DNA from: Deltaproteobacteria bacterium
GTDB taxonomy: Bacteria; Myxococcota_A; UBA9160; SMWR01
Assembly (NCBI GenBank): GCA_029261905.1
Contig: JAJDAM010000357.1
Location: forward strand, 1-8,573
Direction of reading: 5' to 3'
DNA length: 8,573 bases
Shown here: in pieces, positions 1 through 5,255 of the stretch
Position numbering within the stretch: position 1 is the stretch's first letter
Layout: each line of letters begins with the position of its first letter
Made by a program: the position numbers and the translations under genes
The notes under the pieces: model-generated
The model's database searches: none
What the model saw: only the letters and a program-made list of their open reading frames with translations
Told to the model about the DNA's origin: nothing

Positions 1-107
1 CCGTCCTCGCCACAGGGAGGAAGGGCTTCTGTCCCAGATTGGGTTTCCAATTGGGTTTCTGTAAAGGCGCAGCGGCTCGACTCCAATGGGCGACCCGCCA
101 CCGGGCG
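1..107. other. Region downstream of yggU, no gene seen
   Basis: No supportable gene. A short tandem repeat (12-base period, ATTGGGTTTCCA then ATTGGGTTTCTG) occupies 38-61. I see no stem followed by a T-run that would mark a terminator for the divIVA-yggU unit. Confidence 0.4.
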
Positions 108-446
108 TCAGACCCTACTGGCTGCGCGGATTGCTGCCAACCCTTTCAGGCGGCCGGCCAGTTCAGCCGGATCCCCTTCGACCCGAACGCGTTTTCGACG
201 TCCAGTCGAAGCGGGATCGAGGTCGACGGCCGATCGTCTGACCCCGAGCACCTTGGCGAGCGCGCGGACACAGCCCTGGTTGGCCGCTCCATCCACCGGA
301 GGTTCACGCACCGCTACGCGAAGGGCATCTCCGTGCGTTCCGCCGACCGCGGGACGTCGGGAACGCGGTGTGACGTGGATCCAGAACGCAATCCCGGATC
401 GCGACGGTGTCAGACGCAGGACACCCTCGGGTTCAGGGGCGCTCAA
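108..446 (-). CDS. YggU / DUF167 family protein
   Basis: This is a small 112-residue protein of the DUF167 (YggU) family, whose molecular function is not established. The family core is visible. A strand around residues 20-27 (AFWIHVTPRS) matches the usual 'V.V.P.A' start. The stretch REPPVDGAANQGC at 48-60 matches the conserved 'PPvdGkAN' motif. STGRRKRVRV at 80-89 matches the basic 'G..sR.K.v.v' segment. E. coli YggU is about 96 residues, so this copy has only short extensions. The start is uncertain: the frame is closed upstream by a stop near 474, and the earliest usable codon is TTG at 446, eight bases after the DivIVA stop and without a strong Shine-Dalgarno. The gene is almost certainly co-transcribed with divIVA, matching the yggS-proC-(yggT)-divIVA-yggU order of many bacteria. 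Confidence 0.85.
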   Translation of the reverse strand: MSAPEPEGVLRLTPSRSGIAFWIHVTPRSRRPAVGGTHGDALRVAVREPPVDGAANQGCVRALAKVLGVRRSAVDLDPASTGRRKRVRVEGDPAELAGRLKGLAAIRAASRV

Positions 447-454
447 TGGATCCG

Positions 455-979
455 CTACGGAGCCTCGGACGATTCATGGACGGTCGGTGCGAGGAAGGCC
501 TCGGCCGTTTCGATCGAAGGCTCGTCGTCCGAGGAATCGCTGAGTCCATCGAGAATTCCCAGGTGCGTTTGGATCGTTGCACGAACCGACGCTGACAAGC
601 GAGTTCGCAAGTACTTCATTTCGCGCAGATCGCCTGCGAGTTTCGAAGCCCGACGATGAGCGGCGTCGAGCACCTTTTCGGCCCGGATCTCGGCTTCGCC
701 GATCAGGACCTCGGCTTCTTTGACGGCGACTTGCTTCAGATCATCGCTCATGCGCTGGGCAGTCGTCAGCGTATCTTGCAGGATCGACTCGTTGGAGGCG
801 AGTTGCTCGACGCGAACTTCCAGTCGGATCATCTTTTCGCGGAGCTGCTCCGACTCGCGCAGCAGATCTTCGAAATCATCTGCGATCAGACCGAGAAACG
901 AGTCGACTTCATCGCTCGCGTAGCCCGAAAAACGCTTCGGAAACGTGTGATTTCGGACGTCCAGCGGGGTAATTCGCAC
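455..979 (-). CDS. DivIVA domain-containing protein
   Basis: This 174-residue protein has a DivIVA N-terminus. MRITPLDVRNHTFPKRFSGY at residues 1-20 and the following ASDEVDSFLGLIADDFEDLL match the family's 'LTP.DI.n..F....rGYd.dEVd.FL..v..D.e.l' membrane-targeting and coiled-coil start. Residues about 36-122 are heptad-like and charged, including the family's second conserved piece (KEAEVLIGEAEIRAEKVLDAA, 87-107), as expected for a long parallel coiled coil. Residues about 147-174 form an acidic, Ser/Glu-rich, probably disordered tail. DivIVA proteins mark curved membrane at poles and septa in Gram-positives; in Gram-negative lineages the role is less clear. The start is GTG at 979, supported by a strong Shine-Dalgarno (AAGGAG, six bases before the start). 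It follows proC after a 210-base gap and precedes yggU by eight bases. Confidence 0.9.
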   Translation of the reverse strand: MRITPLDVRNHTFPKRFSGYASDEVDSFLGLIADDFEDLLRESEQLREKMIRLEVRVEQLASNESILQDTLTTAQRMSDDLKQVAVKEAEVLIGEAEIRAEKVLDAAHRRASKLAGDLREMKYLRTRLSASVRATIQTHLGILDGLSDSSDDEPSIETAEAFLAPTVHESSEAP

Positions 980-1189
980 GGTGGTCTCCTTGTGCCAGGG
1001 ATGTCGTCCGATGGCGCCCAGCGTGCGTTTTTACACCGATCGCCGAGCCGGCAGGGACGTACAGCCTCCGGCAGGAGATCGACCGAAGTTGCCGAATTCT
1101 TGAGCCCTTCTCGCGCAGAGCACCCATTGAGCGAAGTCCGGGCCGGACGGCGCTGATCAGCGTCGAAGGGATGGTCCAGCCGGCGACGC
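980..1189. other. proC-divIVA intergenic gap; no yggT
   Basis: This 210-base gap separates proC from divIVA, both on the minus strand. The divIVA Shine-Dalgarno (AAGGAG) lies at its left end. I see a perfect 12-base palindrome CGCTGATCAGCG at 1151-1162 and one A/T-rich spot (TGTAAAAA on the minus strand, about 1027-1034). I could not pair that spot with a convincing -35 box. Open frames crossing the gap give Arg/Ser/Pro-rich translations with no YggT-like membrane segments. The gap may hold a divIVA promoter, but none is demonstrated. Confidence 0.5.
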
Positions 1190-2047
1190 CTAGGCGCCGC
1201 CGGCCGTTGCGGCCGCCTCTCCCAGTTCGCGTGAGCGTCTCGTCGCGGCCTCGACGGCGCGGGCCACAAGGGCGCGCAGGCCGCCTGCTTCGAGTTCGGC
1301 CAGTCCAGCCACCGTGGTCCCGCCCTTGGAGGAGACCTGTTCCCGGAGTACGACCGGGCTGCTGTCGCTCTCGATGGCGAGTTTGGCCGCACCGAAAACC
1401 GTCTGCAGGGCCAACGATTTCGCGGCGTCAGGCTCGAGGCCTACCTTCTCGCCGGCGTCGATCAAGGCCTCGATGAACAGGAACACGTACGCCGGACCGC
1501 TGCCCGAGAGCCCCGTCACCGCATCGAGATGAGCTTCGACCCCTGCGCGCCAGACGCTGCCCACGCTTTCGAAGAGCGCCTGCGCGGCATCGAGGTCCGC
1601 TGGAGTCGCCGACGCGTTTCCGACGATCGCGGTCGCGCCGGCCTGTACGAGGGCGGGGGTGTTCGGCATCGCGCGAACGATCCGCGCCCCGTCACCAAGC
1701 AGCCGTTCGAGCGCATCCAGCCGGACACCCGCCGCGATCGATACCCACAGCGGCTTCGCGTCAGAGGAGCCGGCCAGATTGCCGAGGGCCTCCGAAACCA
1801 TGTTCGGCTTGACGGCGATGACGACGAGGTCCGACGCTTGGACGACGGGCAGATTGTCCTGATGGGTCAGTACACCCAACCGGTCAGCGAGAGCCGAGCG
1901 GCGTTCGGCGCGAGGCTCGGCGATCGACACGTGCGACGGGGATAGGCCGGCACCCACCAGGCCCCCCGCGAGCGCCTCGGCCATGGCTCCGCCACCGATG
2001 AAGCCGATTCGTTTCTGCTGCAACGTGTGTGTGCCGTCTTGGTTCAT
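1190..2047 (-). CDS. proC: Pyrroline-5-carboxylate reductase
   Basis: ProC catalyses the last step of proline synthesis, NAD(P)H-dependent reduction of 1-pyrroline-5-carboxylate to proline, in the cytoplasm. The 285-residue protein is slightly longer than E. coli ProC (269). The N-terminal Rossmann nucleotide-binding loop is RIGFIGGGAMAEAL (13-26). AVKPNMV at 78-84 and RAMPNTPALVQAG at 125-137 are the conserved cofactor and substrate-side motifs. The C-terminal helical domain holds the family signature GLSGSGPAYVFLFIEALIDA (179-198) and the loop REQVSSKGGTTVAGL (235-249). All key motifs are intact. The ATG at 2047 overlaps the yggS stop as ATGA and has GGAG upstream, so it is translationally coupled to yggS. 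yggS-proC adjacency is widely conserved. Confidence 0.97.
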   Translation of the reverse strand: MNQDGTHTLQQKRIGFIGGGAMAEALAGGLVGAGLSPSHVSIAEPRAERRSALADRLGVLTHQDNLPVVQASDLVVIAVKPNMVSEALGNLAGSSDAKPLWVSIAAGVRLDALERLLGDGARIVRAMPNTPALVQAGATAIVGNASATPADLDAAQALFESVGSVWRAGVEAHLDAVTGLSGSGPAYVFLFIEALIDAGEKVGLEPDAAKSLALQTVFGAAKLAIESDSSPVVLREQVSSKGGTTVAGLAELEAGGLRALVARAVEAATRRSRELGEAAATAGGA

Positions 2048-2769
2048 CGTTCACTCCGTGGTCCGAAGATCGCCGTCCCGACTCGGATGATCGTGGCGCC
2101 TTCTTCGATGGCGATTTCGAAATCGCCGCTCATGCCCATCGAAAGCTCTCGCAGATGCTCGCCTCCGGGCTCGTTGCGGAGCGTATCGCGAAGTTCGTGC
2201 AGCCGGGAAAACGCCGGCCGGTTGGCCTCGGGGTCGGCTTCTGGCGCCGGGATCGTCATCAGTCCGGTGACCCGCAGCCGTGGCCAGCTGCGGCTGGCGG
2301 CGAGCAGCTCTCGCGCTTCGGACGGCGCGACACCGCCTTTCTGCGCTTCACCACTGAGATTGACCTGCAGCAGTACATCGAGCTCGCGTTGCTCGATCTC
2401 GGCCCGGCGACCGAGCTCTGCCCCCAATTTTTCGCGGTCGATACAAGAGACACAATCGAACAACCGGACGACGTCGCGGGCTTTGTTGCGTTGGAGTTGG
2501 CCGATGAAGTGCCAGCGCGGGTGGGGCTCGTCGGCGCCGAGCCGCTCGACGACCGCTGGAATCTTGGCGGCGGCTTCCTGGACGTAGTTTTCGCCCAGGT
2601 CTCGCAGGCCCGCGCGCAGCGCTGCCAGAACCTTCTCGGCCGACTGGCGTTTCGAAACGCCGACCAGGCAGATGTCGTTTTCGCTACGCCCGGCGCCCAC
2701 GGCTGCGGCGGATACACGCGCGCGGACAGCTGCGAGTCGGTCTACGACTTCCGAGCCAACACTCACCAT
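2044..2769 (-). CDS. yggS: YggS/PROSC family PLP homeostasis protein
   Basis: This 241-residue member of the YggS/PLPBP (PROSC, COG0325) family binds pyridoxal 5'-phosphate and buffers vitamin B6; no enzymatic activity is established for the family. It folds like the alanine-racemase TIM barrel. The PLP lysine is in LVGVSKRQS (K40). Other hallmarks are GLRDLGENYVQE (54-65), RWHFIGQLQRNKAR (85-98), QVNLSGEAQKGGV (135-147) and the phosphate-binding end LSMGMSGDFEIAIEEGATIIRVGTAIFG (209-236). The ATG at 2769 sits inside the end of maf (7-base overlap) with only a weak Shine-Dalgarno, suggesting coupling to maf translation. The stop overlaps the proC start. No key residue is missing. Confidence 0.96.
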   Translation of the reverse strand: MVSVGSEVVDRLAAVRARVSAAAVGAGRSENDICLVGVSKRQSAEKVLAALRAGLRDLGENYVQEAAAKIPAVVERLGADEPHPRWHFIGQLQRNKARDVVRLFDCVSCIDREKLGAELGRRAEIEQRELDVLLQVNLSGEAQKGGVAPSEARELLAASRSWPRLRVTGLMTIPAPEADPEANRPAFSRLHELRDTLRNEPGGEHLRELSMGMSGDFEIAIEEGATIIRVGTAIFGPRSER

Positions 2770-3377
2770 GCGCCCGGTGTTTCGTCGCGGGTGGATTCGA
2801 GCAGCTCGAGCGTTTCTGCAACCGGCAGGCCGATCACGTTGGTCTCGCTGCCGTCGATTTGGGTGACGAACGATCTCGCACCTCCCTGGACTGCGTAGCC
2901 ACCCGCTTTGTCGAGCGACTCGCCCGTCGCGACGTATGCGACCAACTCTTCACGAGACGCACTTCGCATCGACACCCGACTCTCGACCGTCAGGCTTCTC
3001 GTTCGCAACGTCGCGCTTTCCACCACGGCGATGCCCGTCAAGACCCGATGGCTGCGGCCCGTCAACCGAAGCAGCAGTTCGACGGCGTGGTCGGCGTCCC
3101 TCGGCTTGCCGAGGACATCGTCATCGAGCACGACGATCGTGTCGGCACCGAGAACACGTCGTCGAGGGTTGGCGCCAACGCGTTTCGCGACGGCCAGCGC
3201 CTTCTCGGTCGCCAGGCGTTCGACCATGTCGTTTGGGGATTCACCGACCCGCTCGAGTTCCGGGATGTTGGCTGGCTCGACGTCGAACGGGACCGAGGCT
3301 TTTCGCAGCAGTTCGCTCCGACGCGGTGACGCGCTGGCGAGCACGATGGGTAATGGGTTCTGAGTGGAGTCGGACAT
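2763..3377 (-). CDS. maf: Maf family nucleotide pyrophosphatase (YhdE-like)
   Basis: Maf proteins hydrolyse non-canonical or surplus nucleoside triphosphates to monophosphate and pyrophosphate and are linked to septation control. With the ATG at 3377 the protein has 204 residues. LASASPRRSELL (13-24) is the family phosphate-binding signature, GADTIVVLDDDVLGKP (77-92) holds the catalytic Asp loop, and TGIAVV (114-119) is the usual core strand. DKAGGYAVQGGARSFV (156-171) resembles the YhdE-type dTTP/UTP pyrophosphatases rather than the YceF m7GTP type. The frame stays open to a TTG at 3413, but those extra residues are atypical and I prefer the ATG. Neither start has a good Shine-Dalgarno. It heads the maf-yggS-proC unit and is divergent from the DUF2203 gene. 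Confidence 0.93.
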   Translation of the reverse strand: MSDSTQNPLPIVLASASPRRSELLRKASVPFDVEPANIPELERVGESPNDMVERLATEKALAVAKRVGANPRRRVLGADTIVVLDDDVLGKPRDADHAVELLLRLTGRSHRVLTGIAVVESATLRTRSLTVESRVSMRSASREELVAYVATGESLDKAGGYAVQGGARSFVTQIDGSETNVIGLPVAETLELLESTRDETPGAW

Positions 3378-3384
3378 GATCGGC

Positions 3385-3413
3385 GGGTTACCGAGCTGAG
3401 CGACGATCGTCAA
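3385..3413 (-). promoter_or_regulatory. Possible maf promoter (weak -10)
   Basis: On the minus strand a good -35-like hexamer TTGACG (3413-3408) is followed after 17 bases by a poor -10 candidate, TAACCC (3390-3385). Transcription would start at or within a few bases of the maf ATG (3377), giving a nearly leaderless mRNA, which would fit the missing Shine-Dalgarno. The perfect palindrome GACGATCGTC (3402-3411) overlaps the -35 box. The weak -10 makes this tentative. Confidence 0.22.
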
Positions 3414-3465
3414 GCGGGGGCCGGTGGTGCGAACTGGGGTAAGTTCCCCCTCTCGAAGAATTCCG

Positions 3466-3483
3466 GGCGATCGTCGGATCGCC
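3466..3483. repeat. Perfect 7-bp inverted repeat before DUF2203 start
   Basis: GGCGATC (3466-3472) and GATCGCC (3477-3483) are exact reverse complements around a GTCG loop, seven bases before the ATG at 3491. It can extend outward through a G-U and a C-G pair. In the mRNA it would fold into a tight stem where a ribosome binding site is expected; no Shine-Dalgarno is visible there. As DNA it could be an operator in the maf/DUF2203 divergent region. Confidence 0.5.
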
Positions 3484-3490
3484 TGCCCAG

Positions 3491-3850
3491 ATGGAAACCG
3501 CCGTGCCCGAAGTGTCCAAACGCCAGTGGAGCCTGGAAGCCGCTCGCGCCATTCTCAGCGACGTTCGCTCCCGAACGGAAGAGGCGGCGGGGCAGGTCGA
3601 AGCGATTCTGGCCCAGGTCGCTGACAGTGAGCCCGAATCGGCCGAGCGCCAGGCGGCCGATCTGGAAGTCCAACGCATCATCGCAAGCTGGGCGAGGGCG
3701 ATGGAGGCGCTGGGGCTCGAGGTCAAGGGGCCCTGGCTGGTCGATTTCGATTCCGGCAGCGGGCTCTATTGCTGGCGCTGGCCGGAGGAGAAACTCGAGT
3801 ACTTCCACGGCTACGACGAGGGTTTCGGCGGTCGGGTTCGGATTCAATAA
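3491..3850 (+). CDS. DUF2203 family protein
   Basis: This 119-residue protein is the only plus-strand gene I can support. It matches the DUF2203 pattern, a family without known function. A helical N-terminal half begins 'WSLEAARAILSDVRSRTEEA' (13-32) and continues to about residue 73. The diagnostic C-terminal block follows: LGLEVKGPWLVDFDS (75-88), GLYCWRWPEEKLEYFHGYDEGFGGR (91-115). This corresponds to the family's 'Gv.lKd...GLvDFp....g...yLCW..GE..i.yWH..d.GF.gR'. One deviation is 'RWPEEKLEYFH', where Pro replaces the usual Gly and Phe replaces Trp before the His. There are no signal peptide or membrane segments. It is divergent from maf and convergent with arfB. ATG at 3491 is chosen; GTG at 3503 is an alternative. 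A perfect inverted repeat precedes the start. Confidence 0.85.
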   Translation: METAVPEVSKRQWSLEAARAILSDVRSRTEEAAGQVEAILAQVADSEPESAERQAADLEVQRIIASWARAMEALGLEVKGPWLVDFDSGSGLYCWRWPEEKLEYFHGYDEGFGGRVRIQ

Positions 3851-3861
3851 TCCAAGCTCGA

Positions 3862-3884
3862 AACGACCGGGCGGGCGCCTCGTT
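3862..3884. terminator. Weak hairpin between convergent stops
   Basis: The 42-base gap between the convergent DUF2203 and arfB stops contains AACGA (3862-3866) and TCGTT (3880-3884) flanking a G+C core, GGCG/CGCC (3870-3873 and 3876-3879). The loop is too tight for all pairs to form, and no long T-run follows on either strand. It might act as a bidirectional terminator, but the support is weak. Confidence 0.25.
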
Positions 3885-3892
3885 GTAGACCG

Positions 3893-4318
3893 CTAGTCGT
3901 CGTCGATCGGGCGGCGACGTGCGCGCTTGGTTTCGGTCTTGCGCTTTTTGGCGGCGATTCCGCGCGATACAGATCGCTTGCTCGGTTTGCTTGGAACGCG
4001 TGTGCGTTGAGTCGCCAGCGCCTCCTGCACGACGCTGGCAAGCCGTTCGCGAACTGCCTCGCGATTGCGCGCCTGGCTACGCGAACTCGCGTGCAGCACC
4101 AATTCGCCCTGCGTCGTCAGGCGGTGTTGCAAGCGCGAAAGCAGCCGGTTGCGCTGTACGTCCGACAGCACGTCGCTGCATCGCACGTTCCAACGCAGCG
4201 TGACCCGCGTGCTCGTCTTGTTGACGTGCTGGCCACCTGGGCCGCTCGAGCGACTCACCGACTCGGAAAGCTCGCTTTCCGGAATCACCAGACCGCGCCG
4301 AACCCGCAGACCTTCCAT
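3893..4318 (-). CDS. arfB: Peptidyl-tRNA hydrolase ArfB (YaeJ-like) ribosome rescue factor
   Basis: ArfB releases nascent peptides from ribosomes stalled on non-stop mRNA. It uses a release-factor GGQ domain and a basic tail that enters the empty mRNA channel. From ATG 4318 the protein has 141 residues, almost the length of E. coli ArfB (140). VSRSSGPGGQHVNKTSTRVTLRW (21-43) is the class-I release factor/ArfB signature with GGQ at 28-30. The C-terminus (about 107-138) is strongly basic, including AAKKRKTETKRARRR, as needed for channel binding. The codon-recognition domains of RF1/RF2 are absent. The longer frame to 4465 would run into the DUF3501 gene and adds unrelated residues; ATG 4318 has GGAAAGG four bases upstream and is preferred. 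It starts 40 bases after the DUF3501-HIT stop, so it is probably the last gene of the redox operon. Confidence 0.93.
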   Translation of the reverse strand: MEGLRVRRGLVIPESELSESVSRSSGPGGQHVNKTSTRVTLRWNVRCSDVLSDVQRNRLLSRLQHRLTTQGELVLHASSRSQARNREAVRERLASVVQEALATQRTRVPSKPSKRSVSRGIAAKKRKTETKRARRRPIDDD

Positions 4319-4338
4319 CGGACCTTTCCCGGTTGGTG

Positions 4339-4353
4339 ACTCCTGGTTGGAGT
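4339..4353 (-). repeat. Small hairpin upstream of arfB
   Basis: On the minus strand ACTCC-AACCA-GGAGT forms a perfect 5-bp stem with a 5-base loop in the 40-base gap between the DUF3501-HIT stop and arfB. There is no T-run, so it is a poor terminator. It could modulate arfB translation, but such a short stem may be chance. Confidence 0.25.
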
Positions 4354-4358
4354 GACGG

Positions 4359-5255
4359 CTATTTCGGTGCCGCGTAGAGGTGCCAGCACAGCGGGGCGCT
4401 GTCGTCTTCCAACTCGGTCTGTATGCGACAACTCCCGGATTCTTGCACAATGTCGCGCGCGACACGTTGTACCGCGGCCATCAGCTCGGCGAGGAGTTCA
4501 GGGCCGGCGTCGAGAAGCGTCGTCCCGGATCCGATCGGTTCGACGATCACATGGCCCGGTGCCAGCGGACGGATCGGCCGCAAGGCTCGGACGCTCGAGG
4601 TTTCGAATAGAACCTCGATGCCGTCGGGGTTCTCCGACGGATCGAACTCGGGAAGCAGGCAGTCGGGCTCGGTTTCGAGATCTCCGATCAGGCTCGATCG
4701 CGTCTCCGGCGCGATTTCGACTTCGCGCCGATAGTTCGGATGGTCGATCCGGATGCGCGCGGCTTGCATGGGATCGCAGAATCGCTGCTGTTGCGTGGGG
4801 TCGAGTCGGAATTGGATGTACTGAACCGCGGACAGCCGATCTTCTTCCATCTGCTTGGGATCGAACCGGGCCGTGATGACCTGCTCGTCGTCTGTGCCGA
4901 GGACCAGCGAGACGCACTCGTCGATTCCGACGAGTCGCTCGAGAGTCGAGCGAATGGCTTCACCGTCGGTGATGTCGACGAAGAGCGTCGCGGACAGGTT
5001 TCCCGGCGTCGGGATCAACTCGTTGTAGGAGTCGAGTTCGTGCTGAATCCGGTTCGGGGTTCGAATTCCCTCGACCCAGAGCATTTCCTGGACCTGGAAA
5101 CGGATCGTCTCGCGGTTCTCGAACACCAGCGTGACGTTTTCGCCGACGGCCAGCCGTCGCGACCGCTTGTACGCGATCACAGTGCGCCGGTAATCGGGGC
5201 GCAGGCCAGCATATCGGTCGGCGTCGATCATCTCTGCGAGTGCAAGCGGCTTCAT
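4359..5255 (-). CDS. DUF3501 protein with C-terminal degenerate HIT-like domain
   Basis: The 298-residue protein has two parts. Residues about 1-195 match DUF3501, a family of unknown function: RRTVIAYKRSRRLAVGENVTLVFENRETIRFQVQEMLWVE (23-62), ELDSYNELIPTPGNLSATLFVDI (73-95), SAVQYIQFRL (142-151) and IDHPNYRREVEI (170-181). Residues about 210-298 are not part of the family as I know it (about 190-200 residues) but read as a HIT fold. VLFETSSVRALRPIRPLAPGHVIVEPI (215-241) resembles HIT 'v.Ed..v.Af....P.apGHvLViPk', a helix follows at 252-272, and LCWHLYAAPK (289-298) aligns with 'HLHVHVIPR'. There the first and third His become Cys290 and Tyr294, while the middle one is His292. The ATG overlaps the Fe-S gene's stop (ATGA), indicating coupling. 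The DUF3501 assignment is firm; the HIT assignment is inference from pattern. Confidence 0.85.
   Translation of the reverse strand: MKPLALAEMIDADRYAGLRPDYRRTVIAYKRSRRLAVGENVTLVFENRETIRFQVQEMLWVEGIRTPNRIQHELDSYNELIPTPGNLSATLFVDITDGEAIRSTLERLVGIDECVSLVLGTDDEQVITARFDPKQMEEDRLSAVQYIQFRLDPTQQQRFCDPMQAARIRIDHPNYRREVEIAPETRSSLIGDLETEPDCLLPEFDPSENPDGIEVLFETSSVRALRPIRPLAPGHVIVEPIGSGTTLLDAGPELLAELMAAVQRVARDIVQESGSCRIQTELEDDSAPLCWHLYAAPK

Noticed and set aside
39..659. 206-codon plus-strand open frame at the left end
   Set aside because: It runs antisense to yggU and the end of divIVA; the translation is Arg/Ser/Pro-rich without a family pattern.
886..1392. Minus-strand open frame crossing the proC-divIVA gap
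   Set aside because: It is out of frame with both proC and divIVA and gives an Arg/Pro-rich translation with no membrane helices, so it is not YggT.
2029..2898. 289-codon plus-strand open frame opposite yggS and maf
   Set aside because: It lies antisense to two genes with complete family motifs. Its translation has no recognisable domain and is explained by the lack of stop codons in G+C-rich antisense frames.
4319..4465. 49-residue N-terminal extension of ArfB
   Set aside because: It overlaps the end of the DUF3501 gene. ATG 4318 has a good Shine-Dalgarno and gives the normal ArfB length.
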